Of a stretch of 64,000 nucleotides of DNA, positions 33,881 to 46,727 are shown one piece after another. The notes beneath the pieces are model-generated. The model was given only the letters and a program-made list of their open reading frames with translations. It searched no databases and was not told the DNA's origin. The stretch is from Beroe ovata (Eukaryota > Ctenophora > Nuda > Beroida > Beroidae): assembly GCA_946803715.1 (NCBI GenBank), contig CAMPET010000083.1:39901-103900 (forward strand), written 5' to 3'. The position numbers and the translations under genes are program-made. The first letter of the stretch is position 1. Each line of letters opens with the position of its first letter.

Positions 33881-36800
33881 ATGGCAAACAAGAGACTCAA
33901 ACTGAGCTTCTCGATAGAACAAATCCTGGGTTTGGACGCGGCGGGAACAGACGCAGGAATTCAACCGCCGGCAACCTCACCGAGTTTAACTGCCACCACC
34001 ACGAGCAGCGTGACGGAGGAGCGGCGGAGCGGCGAGGATTACATCCATTCTCCCGGCTCGGAGTACGGAGTTTACGATCAGTACGCAGAGGACACAGGTT
34101 AGAGACTCGATATGGATAGATCGTATCTGTTGTTATGTAAAGTTAGCCTTTCCACCAATCGTATTGTAAAATACTAAGATTTATTCATACTAGGAAACAG
34201 ATTTTGGTGGCAGTGGTAGCGCCAGTGCAAAGTGGTTCCAAACTTGAGAATGAGATAGGTTCCAGTCCCTTCATGATTGATAAAAGCCTTGAGGATTGAG
34301 CTTATTAAATAGGGCAACGGTCATCAAATACTTATACTGTAGCTGGGAACGGTCAAAATTCAAAAAGTATTAAATAACCATTCTCAACGCGAGCTATTGT
34401 TGTGGAAAAACAAAATTTTAATGATCCAAGTTGCCCTCCCTTCAAAATACAAGATGAGTTTTCCACTTTATGCAGCATATGAATGGAACTCTTTTCATAT
34501 GTTTGTTAGAAGCTCTATAGATCGCGGTCACGAACCTCAGTTTACACAGACAAACTCTGAGATGAGATTTCGACCAGTTCATAAAAGTTTCCAGGATATG
34601 AAAATGATATTTCCCCGCATAATACAATCACCGAACAACATAAGCTCCCTCATCACAAAACCAATTCGTTCCATCACAGTCACGATGGCTTAGATCAGTT
34701 AGATGCGATAACAGTTTTTATAATTACTTTGCTTCATACGATCAACACTGGATCACTTGGATATGAATTTGATGCAACTTGGATCACTTGGATTTAGATG
34801 TAGAGCTGGATAAGGTTTTGTGTTGGAAACATGAGGTACTTATTGTAAAGCTAGATGGACATATTGTAAGATGTAGCTGTAAAATCAATCAATCTTTCCA
34901 AGATTTGTCTAGAAATCCGATCAGATATTAGATGGACATTGGACATGTAAGGCTATAGTTCATGTCGTAAAATCATGATAATCTATGTCCAATAATTGCA
35001 TGGCATAACAAGCTAATCACAACATAATTAGTCAATTAAAAACAGCTGGGTCAGTTATGTGATTAGTGAGTACAGATTGCGGCTGGAGCCAAGGTGTCCA
35101 TGAAATGACATCTACATCATGACCAACTTCCTCTCATAGCCTTCATATGACGTCAGAATGCCCATTTCAAGAAATATAACATGACACAATCATTCAGATC
35201 ATATAGCAAAGTGACGTTATTTGGATGGCCTCATCATCAAAGTATTTCTCCTTTCAAGAATAGGTTTCTCTGAAAACTATTTCGGTTTTCCACTCATCAA
35301 GTCACTCTCAAAACATGATACAGCACCCATACATATATGGAGTGGCGCGGGCCCCAATTTGACCTAATCTTCCTGGTGCCGGAATTACAAATACGGTGCT
35401 GATGGTTCATAATGTGAGATCAGGTTAGAGTACTGAATCATAGCTCCGTCTTTCTGTAGTTTAATAATAATAAAACAATCTCCCGAACTGAAACAAACAC
35501 AAATCACCCCGCTATTCAGTTTCGCACACACACATATATGTTATAGCGGGGACAATTTTAATCGCTGCTACCTACGCTACCACTATCAGCACACGACTTG
35601 AAGTAGTTAAATGGAGTGAAGTATGTATCCTGTGGCGACATCCTGATGCAAAATTCCTTCCCTGACACGGGTGTAACATTGGCATGTGTCACACTGCCAT
35701 GTGTAACTTGGGCATGTGTCTCACTGCCATGTGTAACACTGTTATAATTAAGAACAATCAAGTCCCAAAAACTTCCCACATATGGTCTTAATAACCCTAA
35801 CTCCGAACATAAACGGGGATGTAACGCCCTTTTTTCCATTTTCATAGCCCCTACCGTACTGAAATATACTTCTCAAACTCATAATTCATGATAAAGTGAA
35901 CCGCATTACTGTGTTAAAGCGTGAAGTATTGAGAAGGTAAAATGAGCAACACCGACATGTGCCCTATTTTATGTATCACAAAACCCATCGTGAGAACTAA
36001 ACATAATATATATCATGCTTTTTTCAACGAATTCTACATTGAATTCTACATAGAAATAGTTCTCGGCCATCGAAAATATAGAGAAGAACATGACTAGTAT
36101 GATCACGTGAGAGGCCTATGAGCTATGCCACAATGAATAGAAGGGGGTTACTATAATAGTCCCCCATACTCACTATATGAGCACTCCAATGGTAAACTGT
36201 TAAGGGAGAACCCCATTGGAGTGTGCGTGTCTGAAATCTCGGGCAGATCAAATCTATATAAGTCGCATGACTTACCCTTCATACATCATATTGTTCTTTC
36301 CATCTCAATACACTGATCTCTTTCAGATTTCAAGAACAGGAAGCGAAAGAGAACACGAACAACATTTTCATCGGCACAGGTAAGCTTACTATAGATTTGA
36401 AAATCCCTCGATTTTATCATTTGTCTCTGGTTGACGGTATATTATCAGAACCGAAACTACCATTAAGCTTTTCCAAGGTCTCAGAATAAGTTAACCTTGG
36501 GCTTGGAAATTGTTTCTTTCCAATATGGTGCTGCACTATGAGCCAGGCACGGGAAGCCACTTTTACCTACATATTGCGTGATGTCTCATTCTACCATGAC
36601 CATGCCCATATCGTCACGCTTTATACTAATGCATCCTCAATGGCATCACCGGGATGGGTTTTTCTATTCAATAAAAACTCCACTAATAGGGCATACATTC
36701 AAAGTGAAAAATTACCTGAAACTCGTCGCTCCTTAGTCCTGACCCACCATGTGAACCGCTGCTGTCAGAGCTGGATTACCTGTCAAAATACTGGCATCAG

Positions 36801-39800
36801 AAGTGTCGATAATTGGTCCACGAAGCAATTTGGTCGTAACACTTAGCCCGTGATAACGTTAAATAAGGGTCCCATCAGTTAAACGTTTATACCCTATCAT
36901 GGTGACTTAGCTCTTTTGGGAGTCAGTTTTCGCTGATAGGTTAAATAACAAAATCGAGAGGGGTTGTCCATAACAGTTCAAGCGTGACACAGAGTTTGAT
37001 ATCCCATTAAACATGATCTGCTTACACTCGGTGTGTTTAAAATTCAGTATTTTACCGGGGGTCCGTACTAGATTACACATAACTACCAAAATAACTACTA
37101 TCACGTATACAGAACCTGTCATGCTTATAGCTGTCAGATACTCAATATTGTGTAATTCCGTTCCGATCATCTGATTATGATAATGACATAATTGTGAGTA
37201 TTATATATGACGTGTTGATCATGATGTCATGACTAGGGAGGAGCTGTGACTGGCAATCCAACTCAATCAGTTCACTCAATCAGTTCACCAATTATCCGAA
37301 ACCCTTATAGCGATATCACTACAACCACCACTGAAAGTGATGGTTTTCATATAAATTTGTAGACTCAAGACAAGTTGAAATCAGTTATTAGCCATGAAGC
37401 CAGCTCACCAAATATAATACTGCCAATGATCACTGCTCAATGCTCATCAAGTGACTCGCAGTACTGGTTTCAGACACGCCCATATGATAACGGTTACTAT
37501 AATAAAGATTATATTAGATGGATATACCCAGTATACCACGTGCTATGTTACCAATGGTAACCAACCATGACAACCTGTGTTCGGTCACCATGACAACAGC
37601 TGAGGTTAACAGATCTCCCTTATCACACAGGTATATGAATTAGAGAAGAAGTTCCAAAGATCGCAGTATTTGAGTGCGGTGGATAGATTGAACCTAGCAG
37701 CGGCCCTCTCTATGAGCGATGTACAGGTAATCAAGAGGGAATGTGAGAATGTTTTTGCGAGGGGGTAGAGGGGACCTATGGGATTGTTTATTAGGATCTA
37801 TCTTGTTCATTCAGGAGAGTCACTGTTTTTGTTAATCGGATAGTGCACGGATAATGTCTTACTTACTTCTCTGTTGAGCGTTGAGTCTCCATGCATTCAT
37901 ACAGCGGCGAATATTCCCAGGAGATTTCAGCACGGTAACCTCTGAAAATTAGGGATAATTAGAATATGAAAATCATATTGTCCATCCATCACTTCACGGA
38001 TGTTACTTAATGATTCTGATGGCATGAATGCCATGGTGAAAACAATTCCATTACGAAATATAGCGATGTAAACCACAAGATCATGACGATAAGATGATCG
38101 TTGTCAAGTAGAATCATTCTCCCTAATATCCTCTAATTGAATTACACAATTTAGAATCGTGTTGATGAGGCATGAACCATCGGAATTCTCAAGCAGAATA
38201 TGGCCCCAACATCGATTCAGGGTAGTGTCGCGCGCGCGAAACCGTTACCACATTTGACCACTATTTTTATCCCAAATAATACTTACGATCGCGGAATTAT
38301 AGTAATCCCCAAATTATTATTGCATTTAAAGTGGCTACAATGTCATCGCTCGAACCCATTAACATATCGAGAGGGACAATTAGGGGCAATTGTTATTTTT
38401 GGCAAGCTTCCAATGGTCCCATCAAGCAATAACGAGGTCAACAGACGGTTGCTTGACTAGTGGAATCCGTGAAGTTTCCTTGTTTGCTCTAGTAGGTGCT
38501 AGGTAGCCCGAGATAATGCTTGGTACAATGATGTATGACGTGGCACAGTGTCAGGGTAGAACTGTGAGTGTGTGGGGGAGAGGGGGAGAGAGGGGGAGAA
38601 TCTCAGCTAATGTGCATAGCACTGCCAGTCCCGCACCAGGCACCAATCTATCCGCTCTTCTCTGCTCCTTCATAAAGCACTTTTCATCCCTCACTCCAAG
38701 AGTCACTCTTCTACTCCCCCAGCATGTCTCTGGGCTGATATGAGCTATATCACCGCCTCACACTTCCCCATTCCAATCATCATACCCTCATAACGGATAA
38801 TATCACTTTTCATCTCACAAATTCGATCCTGATTCACACTATCTCCCCTCTTTCCTCATCGTGACACTCCGTAATCAATACACAAACACATACAAACTTC
38901 CCTGTTCCATGATCACATCCCACGATACAGAAGAAATTGCTCCTATACCGCCTTGAGAGTCCGCCGCGACACCAGGAATCCGGGTCATTATTAGCCCGAT
39001 GAATGACAAGCTCCCGAAATGTGAATTAGAGATAGTTGACGTGTGTGTGTGTGAGTGTTCTACATAACACATACTACATTTGCAGAGGGGGGAGGGAGGG
39101 AGGGAGTGAGTGTGACAGGTACTAGAGGTGTTTTAGTACCTGTAGGGACAGGGTTAGAATGAGGTTCAAGTACCTCGCTCCGATAGCCTGTACCTCTCCC
39201 CCTCTCTCAGCCTCTCTTTGCCAGATAATGGAATTCGGAGGGATAACTCACGATATTATGTCAAGAGCTACAGCTCTTAAACAAACAATGACGAGCTGAT
39301 CACGTGATCCATGGGAAATTTCGAGGTCACGTGATTGAAAGCAGGGGTCACGTGACGCGTGATTATTGATCACGTGACCTGCACCAACTCGACCACTCAG
39401 TCGTGTCCGATGAATTAGTGACTGTCAATTCGAGGGAGTCAAAAATGCTGGCGACCGCAGGGCGGATGAGAGAGCTGCTCCGTTAACGGGAGCCAGTTAG
39501 CACGAGCCACAAATCATGATATCACAACACAAATCCACCCGGGGACAGTTACACGTTGTTTTGAGTGAAAGCTGCACAATCCCCCCTAATTAGCTTGTCA
39601 TTATCGTGATCGTGATGAGCTTTCAACTCTTGAAATGAGAAATCAGGGTTCTCTTCAAGTGACAGAGACTGAACTAATGTAGGAGCAGCTATAGACTCCT
39701 ACATTCGAAACTCTGGAGCATTCAGCATTCCTTCGCCCCAACTATAAATACTAAACCCGACACTCTTTCAATCCAATCATTGACTGGTATAATCGAGTTT

Positions 39801-40520
39801 AAAACAATTTGTCATTGGTGTACGATGGGATTATCGTTATCGGTTCGTAGAACAACAATTGTCGTAAGATTGCCAAATAAGATGCCAAATCTTGCGAAAC
39901 TTACCGCTAAAAAGCTGTCCAATCTGTGAGTCCGTCAAGTTGTCGTCCACTAAAATCATCTACATACCGCTCGAATCGTCTAAATACCTGTTTCAGTACA
40001 GAGGTTTAGGGTCGCTTAGTGAGGTTCAGGGTAGGGGTCGAAAATGTTGCAGAAATCTCTTCTAAACCTGTTGACGCATGACTTAACACTCTCCTGTTGA
40101 CACCACTTCTTGACAGACCACTCTTCTGTTGACACCACTTCACACCAATCTCCCATTGCAGGTTAAGAGATGGTTCCAGAACAGGAGGTGCAAGGAGCGA
40201 CACCGAGCGGAGGACATGAAGAAAATCCATCGATCTCCAGCCCTTCTTCTCTACCAGGTATTATACTTCGGTTATTTCCTGACGGGAAAAAACCTGTGTT
40301 ATTGACAATTATAATCATCAGGTGTAATGCACAGTGTACATATTATTATGGTGAACAATGTACAATTTACATTGTACAATGTACATTTTTTCGAAGATGT
40401 AACTCACACTCTCCTCCCCCCTAGCAACCCTACCTCGGGGCTGCAGCGGACGCTCTACTATTCCAAAGCCAGCTCAGAACTCTGGTCCAATTGGGCAGTT
40501 CATGGAATACCCAGAGCTGA
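33881..40520 (+). CDS. NK-like homeodomain transcription factor, five exons
   Basis: Exons: 33881-34100, 36327-36379, 37631-37726, 40162-40257 and 40425-40520 (TGA), all GT-AG and in phase; about 187 residues. The ATG has a good context (ACCATGG). Residues 8-17 (LSFSIEQILG) form an eh1/TN-type Groucho-binding motif, as in NK, Emx and Not proteins, so repression is likely. The homeodomain is built from three exons: RKRKRTRTTFSSAQ, VYELEKKFQRSQYLSAVDR to MSDVQ, and VKRWFQNRRCKERHR. Canonical R5, F8, L16, F20, W48, F49, Q50, N51 and R53 are present. The AQVYELEKKF and QYLSAVDR wording is closest to NK2/NK3. Residue 47 is Arg, normally Ile/Val/Thr, and residue 54 is Cys, normally Tyr in NK2-type proteins; both contact DNA. 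One intron is at the common 44/45 position, another at 12/13. The C-terminus is short. Confidence 0.85.
34101..37630. other. introns 1 and 2 of the homeobox gene
   Basis: Intron 1 (34101-36326) and intron 2 (36380-37630) are the long ones expected of a regulatory gene. They hold a two-fold repeat of about 36 bp with GGCATGTGTC(A/T)CACTGCCATGTG units (35679-35740) and a hairpin GCACTCCAATGG...CCATTGGAGTGTGC (about 36180-36228). No exon of another gene is convincing; the open frames at 34397-34693 and 36538-36846 show no family features. Confidence 0.45.
39301..39376. promoter_or_regulatory. cluster of four CACGTG (E-box/CLEAR-like) sites in homeobox intron 3
   Basis: CACGTG occurs at 39301-39306, 39328-39333, 39349-39354 and 39371-39376, mostly as TCACGTGA or GTCACGTGA. 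Four copies of a CpG-containing hexamer in 76 bp is far above chance in this AT-rich DNA. Such sites bind bHLH-Zip factors (USF, MITF/TFE, MYC/MAX). An enhancer of the homeobox gene is a natural guess; no functional evidence is visible. Confidence 0.4.
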
Positions 40521-41606
40521 TCCCCCAAATGTTCTGAAACACGTGTTTCATAGTAGCACGTGTGATGACACGTGCTAAACTGATTTTTGTTTGGATTTTG
40601 AATCGGCTCAGTCACGTTATTTGCAGTTAGAGGACTATACAAAAGGACCGTACCTATTTTTTGAACGTTTTCATGTTATTTAATAGTTTAATGAATAGAA
40701 GGTGACTGTCACAATGATACATATATTATATTGACCTAATTATTGATTGATAATTTGCTTGGTATTTTGAATCACTTCGTTTCATTTTGTAAGATCAATT
40801 GCTGATTTAAATTTGTAAAAAAAAGGTGTGAAACTGTAGCGGATGCCCATGGGTCTAGAACATCCGCAGAGAAAGTTAAAACAGTGGTGTTTTCTCATAT
40901 ATATCATTCACAACGTTTCTTTTCCCAAGTATATGACGTATCAAAGTATTAAAATTCTCCCCTAATCCTCTAATATAGTCTCCCTTTTATTTTCTCTGAG
41001 AATGTTTCTCCAAGAAAATTGTTTCCCATCGCTCTTTCTTTACTTGGTGGAAGTAACAAACTGTATACAGCCATCGTTATTCCGTCTATTCTTATAGCTG
41101 AAATCCAAGTACTTATTAAACTTTAAACACATGATATATATGCAGTACGTATTCTCTATGACTAAATGAGGGAGTGTTTTTACGAACACGTGCATGCACA
41201 AACACACACACACGCACGTTTAAGCACTATAAACCGTGTGTTCTCTCGAGCCACCCCAGTTTGCATTATAACAAAGCTTGCTTCACTGCGATTCCAATCA
41301 GTCTGTCCGTACTAAAACACATTGTTAGATTTAGTACAACTTCCACTTGTTTTTGCTTGACGAGAGCGTATGAAAGTCAGATAGTTTGCCGACCTTAGGG
41401 CACCATATTGACTAGCACCAGTCTCTCCGCTAGCTCGCCCCTCCCCCTCCTTTCTCCGATTCGAGGTGTTAAATACTTATTATTTTGTCTTTGGAGTGGA
41501 GTCAACATATTGGAGCGGATCAAAACAGATATCCGTATACAGACCGACTAGTTTTTAATATATATATTTGCTGCTGAGAATAATATAACTTTGTAGCAAT
41601 TCATGT
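40521..41606. other. 3' flank of the homeobox gene
   Basis: AT-rich sequence after the homeobox stop codon, with no coding signal. It probably includes the 3' UTR. A GTACAATGTACA-type palindromic stretch lies just upstream, in intron 4 (about 40330-40385). Confidence 0.4.
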
Positions 41607-41608
41607 GC

Positions 41609-42496
41609 TACTAATAGTAAATGATCATATTTTTGTCATTTGCCAAACTTTGTTTTAGGGGGATGATCGCCGTGGGAGCGGTCGGTCCCAAGAATGCCAT
41701 GGGGGTAATGTCATGGGGGAAAGGAGAATGATGAATACGATTAAACAAATTTACAATCGCACTCACCTGAATTGTGATAAACTGTCGGACATTGCGCAGG
41801 TGTTCTGAGCAATGGGGGATCTGAGCAACAAAACTGGCTGACACCGTCCACTGACCCATTATGTCGTCCTCCCTAATATATCTGATCGCGGAGAGGCGGA
41901 ATGGATATTCCCACCACATCTGCCACATCCTCCGCTTCACCAGCTCCCCTCCATTATTGAGAGAGATAGAGATACTGCCATTTTCATCTGCTTTGTGAGA
42001 TAGTCCATAAACATCGGGGACTATAGGAGGGGGGGNTGCTACTAATAGTAAATGATCATATTTTTGTCGTTTGCCAAACTTTGTTTTAGGGGGATGATCG
42101 CCGTGGGAGCGGTCGGTCCAAAGAGTAAGAATGCCATGGGGGAATGCCATAGGGGGAATGCCATGGGGGAAAGGAGAATGATAAATACGATTAAACAGAT
42201 TTACAATCGCACTCACCTGAGTCGTGATAAACTGTCGGACATTGACTGCGCAGGTGTTCTGAGCAATGGGGATCTGAGCATCAGCAACAAAACTGGCTGA
42301 CACCGTCCACTGACCCATTATGTCGTCTTCCCTAATATATCTGATCGCGGAGAGGCGCTATGAATTCCCAACACATCTGCCACATCCTCCACACCATCAG
42401 CTCTGATCTCCCCACTGTTGAGAGATAGAGATACTGCCATTTTCATCTGCTTTGTGAGATAGTCTATAAATATCGGGGACTATAGGAGGGGGGGGC
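41609..42496. repeat. direct duplication of about 430-460 bp joined at a gap
   Basis: Copy A (41609-42035) and copy B (42037-about 42496) both begin TGCTACTAATAGTAAATGAT and end in CTATAGGAGGGGGG, with the n at 42036 between them. They are very similar but differ by substitutions and small insertions (for example GGGGGTAATGTCATGGGG against two extra ATGCCA(T/A) units). On the minus strand both contain an open segment reading IMGQWTVSASFVA followed by an in-phase donor-like GTGAGTGCG. The unit may therefore contain an exon remnant, but frames differ between the copies. Either a tandem duplication or two haplotypes laid end to end by the assembler fits. Confidence 0.7.
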
Positions 42497-42723
42497 ATTT
42501 TATTTATTTGTCATCTCTCTGAAATTCTCTGCGACTATAATCAGATTTATTTTGGGGAACATGCGTATATATGGAAAGGTTACGGATAAGTAATTTCAAC
42601 TTAATCAATATTCACTTAACATCACATCAAGCAATAATTCAACAAGAAAAGTGGGATACAGCTACGCTGCAAAACAGGTGGTTCTCATAAAAATTGAACA
42701 GCCTAATATATTTGAAAAGTAAG

Positions 42724-45700
42724 CTACCCCTTACACCAAGATATATTGAGCTGTTTCGCTATGAAACCGAAGACATCAGCAGTTTCTCTGAGTCTCTTGG
42801 AGGTCGGTTTCCCAGCCCCATGACCCGACTTGGTATCCACCCTAACTAGGAGCGGGTGTGGGTTGGAGGGGTGGAGTGACTGCAGAGTTGCGATGAACTT
42901 GAGCGAGTGGAGGGGTACCACTCTATCATCATGGTCGCCGGTCAGCAGGAGAATACCAGGGTATGGCCCTTCAGAGGGAATGTTGTGGAGAGGGGAGTAG
43001 TGGCGGAGCCACTCCCATTCCTCAGCAATGTCAGGGTTCCCAAACTCTGTCATCCATGCGTGTCCTATAGTAGGAGTTGGACATGGAACACTCATTCATT
43101 ACTCAAAGAGTGTTCTATAATCTATGTAATATACTCATGATGGAGCATGGGATACATCTTTAGATCATAGTTCATACTCAATCATGAATAACCAAGAATT
43201 AATAAGAACAAATGCGGTCGCCCTGATCAGATTCAGAAAAGCTGGTGAAGAATACTAATTACGACAACACCATGGGTTTTACCTATAGTGAAACGGTGAA
43301 ACCGGTACATATCCAGTACTCCAACGTGGCAGATCACTGCTCCAAACAGATCTGGTCGCTGGTTTGCGCATGCTGCCACCAACAAGCCACCGTTGCTCCC
43401 TCCCTCTATAGCTAGCCTGGAATATGTGGCTCACTGTCATGCTCAATGTAGTCGGAAGTGAATCATAACGCGCCTGTTTACCACAATTTCTATTAACGCT
43501 CAATTGTTGATTTACGTGGTCGTTCGAAATGAGAACTTGAGTGAAGCAATAATTCTCAGTCAATGGTCTGAGTTGGTGATGTATATTATGTGGCATGTGC
43601 TCTCATTGGCTTACTTTTCAGGGCAGGTGTACTTCAGCTCATGAAGGGTCTCAGCAGCAGATATAAAGTCGTTGAAAACGTTCTGCTTATTCGCCAGACT
43701 TCCACCATGATGCCAGTCTTTGCCGTACTCGCTGAAACACAACATTCACAGTCTGCATGATAAGACAACAAGGAAATATCTTTATCCCGACTTCATTTCA
43801 GCCTCCTCTTACCCTCCGCCCCTGAGGTTGACATGGCAGTAGATTCCTCCCAGATTCTTGATGAATATCATCCTAGACACGGAGTAGGAGGGGGAGAGCG
43901 ATATGTTGAATCCGCCATATCCATACATGAGTGCAGGATGACTACCATCCAGAACAATGTCCTGTCGGGTGGTGACTGGTGAAGATTGGTTGGTTCAATG
44001 CAATGAGGTGCTTTGAGATAATAGGGTTCCCACTGAAAAACTCAGTCTTCACACAAAGTGTCTCAATTTATCAATGAAACACTTTTCCAATTCCATGGTG
44101 TGCGCGTGCATCATCAAACCTTCTTGTGAGTGATAAACATAGGGATCTTCTTCTTATCTTTACTCTCGAAGAATATCTGTTTAGTCTCGTAGTCAGAGCT
44201 GTTGAATCCCTTTATCGGGGTCTCCTTGAATACCTATAATAGTTTATGGGGATAGGTTTTGATAGATAGAAGTTTCAGTGAAGAAGTATGGAGTGGGTAG
44301 ATGGAAGATTGTATGAGTACATCAGTTGAGTTACTGGTATTTCAGCATCCTGCATCAAGCACAGCTATCATAGCACTGACTGACCTCTGCAGTGAAAGTC
44401 TCAAGCTCGTGGGAGAGGTCAATGTAGTAAATCACACCAGGGTTGATGAATGACATGAACTTGAAGTAGATCTGAAAACCATGAGACTCCAATTATAACC
44501 ACGAGATTTTATAGCAGCATAATCATATTCGTTATTATGAACTTCTGCTATTCTACAGCCTCTCATTCCTTGAAAAAAGCAGTATCTAGAAAGTCTCGAT
44601 TTGACTCACGAAAGTGTCCTGGAAGCGGCCACTGTACCCGACCACACTACCAGGAGGCAGATCGATGGCTTGTATTCTGATCCCGTCTGATAGCCGGTGG
44701 ATATTGAGCGTATCCTGAGGATATAAATGGGAATAGAGAACTCAAAAAATGCATTCACGTCTCACGATCAACACTGGTCTATTTCTTTAATAACAAGATT
44801 CAGTATTGGCGAAGATATGGCACCCCCAGACCCCCAAGATTCGACTACCCGATATCAGGGGATGCTCACCACACAGTTCTGATTATACGAGGTAATGAGG
44901 AGATCCTCCCGGACACACCCGACCCAGTTCAGCACCCACTCCGACTCTGGGACCACATCGTGCGATACCCTGGTTTCCAGATTCAGAGTGATGATCTTGT
45001 ATCGGTCAGCCCCAGAGTTTGTCTTCAGGTATAGGACGTTGCCTTTGTTCGTCACGTACTAGGGAAGATCGGTGGGTTGGGATTGTTCCAAAAAAACAAC
45101 GCCGATTCTTGAAGTAAACCAGTGTGGTTCAAATGGAAAATTCAAATTTCCTACAGCCTCGGTAACAGGGTAAGAACTTAGACCATGCTTTCTGTCATGT
45201 TAAACTCACATCGTATCCCGAGTCAAAGTTATCGATCACCACATCGAACTTCAACTCCTCAGAGGGGAGGGGCGAGAAATCGTCCATCTTGGAGACCCAT
45301 AACTGATTAACGGGTTCACATCCCTTACTGATTGTAACAATGATGTAGTAGCCACAATCCGAAATTTCACAGCTCCTGGAATGAAGAAGATTGGAGTGGA
45401 TCCAAAATATTTGGACACCATCAAGAAAAACTTGAGAGAAAAGGGAATCTGCATACGGAGAATTGGAGATGGGGAGTGGGGACTTACGGCATCCATTGTG
45501 GTTCATGCGGGAGTTCGATTATGAGTTGGTCTTCCGATTGTGGAGTTCCGAGACGATGGAAGTACAACTGAGAAATAGAGGACTTGAGTGAGGGAGTGAG
45601 GGAATGAATAGTGAGCGTATGAATGAGTGAGTGAGAGACTGGATGAGGGAGTGTCTTGTGAGTGAGTGAGCGCATACTGACCTTTTGGTTGGTGTTACTG

Positions 45701-46574
45701 TTGGTTTCTGTACCCAAGTCGTCGGTTTCAGCTTTAGGATATCTATTGTAGAACAAACCTGGAAGAAAATGTCATTGATGATTTTGAATACCCTCTAATA
45801 GCATGCATTTTCGTGAGGAAACTTGGACTCAAACCTTTGTTGTCATGAGTCCATGATAGACAGGAGAATTTCACATCCACCAGGACATCTTCTAGTGCAG
45901 ACCCGTCAGCAGTGTTCATGAACTGGGAGACAAGACATTACTGAAGAAACCATCTTCGGAAATTGTGCGAGTCATCATTAGTTCAAGAAATCGCTTCGCA
46001 TCGAAACACAACATTTTCTGGGAAACACTGATTCTCAGTTCATACGAAAACGAACCTTGATAGACTTCCAGTCACTACCAGACTGACTGAGCGTGTAAGC
46101 GAGGATTGTCCCATCTTGAGAGAAGGAGAGAGAGGACAGAGCTACTGTTCCGTCCTTGGACAGAAGATTTGGATCCAGAAACACCTTGGCTTTGCTGTCC
46201 ACTGTGTCTTGTTGATATAACACGCTATGAATTGAGGGGGTTGGATGAGGAATGGGATTGAGAAATGGGGGTTATTCTTTCTCACTGACTGCATACAATG
46301 ATTTGATAAGTCACTCAACTCTAACTACCTCTGATTTTGGAGTCCCGTATTGTAGTTGTAGTAAAACTTGTCTCCTCGCTTGAAGGGACACCCCTGCTTG
46401 GGGTAATTGAACAGATCGGTGAGGGTGTCATGGAAACGGTCCCGAACTGGGCATTTGTCCAGGAAGGGGAACGTCAGCTTGTTTTGTAGGGTTACGAATT
46501 CAGCTGTCTCAGGTGCATCAGGGTCCTCCATCCAGCGATATGGATCGTGTACCTGGGGAGTAAACGATCGATCG

Positions 46575-46610
<36 letters not shown>

Positions 46611-46727
46611 ATCAATCAATCAATCAATCAATTAATTAATCGATTAATTAATCACCTCGCAACCATGGATGTTATCCACACACTCCTCTTTCCTGGGCTC
46701 TGGATAGACAAGAGGTTTAGGTGCCAT
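42724..46727 (-). CDS. PREP: prolyl oligopeptidase (prolyl endopeptidase), 15 exons
   Basis: PREP is a cytosolic serine peptidase (S9A) that cuts short peptides after proline; a beta-propeller restricts access to the active site. Coding exons start at the ATG at 46727 ([16 protein letters not shown]) and lie near 46727-46656, 46552-46329, 46224-46056, 45922-45837, 45759-45690, 45568-45486, 45374-45210, 45060-44870, 44715-44613, 44472-44387, 44234-44120, 43970-43813, 43731-43617, 43418-43284 and 43064-42724. Family blocks include [42 protein letters not shown] and [19 protein letters not shown]. The catalytic triad is visible: Ser in GGSNGGLL (about 43395), Asp in DHDDRVVP (about 42935) and His in SGHGAGK (about 42817). 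An acceptor just before the ATG (TTGTAG) points to an intron in the 5' UTR. The gene looks complete and functional. It lies downstream of the JIP gene on the same strand. Confidence 0.93.
46562..46655. repeat. (ATCA)n microsatellite in PREP intron 1
   Basis: Tetranucleotide ATCA units, flanked by ATCG and ATTA variants, fill the intron between the first two PREP coding exons and reach the donor site. Length variation here is probable and could affect the spacing to the donor. Confidence 0.9.

Noticed and set aside
41611-42318. 235-codon minus-strand frame across the 42036 gap
   Set aside because: It joins two copies of a duplicated segment through an n; the frame is not shared consistently between the copies.
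46562-46655. CRISPR-like or functional tandem array
   Set aside because: It is a simple (ATCA)n microsatellite in an intron; no spacers exist and the DNA is metazoan.
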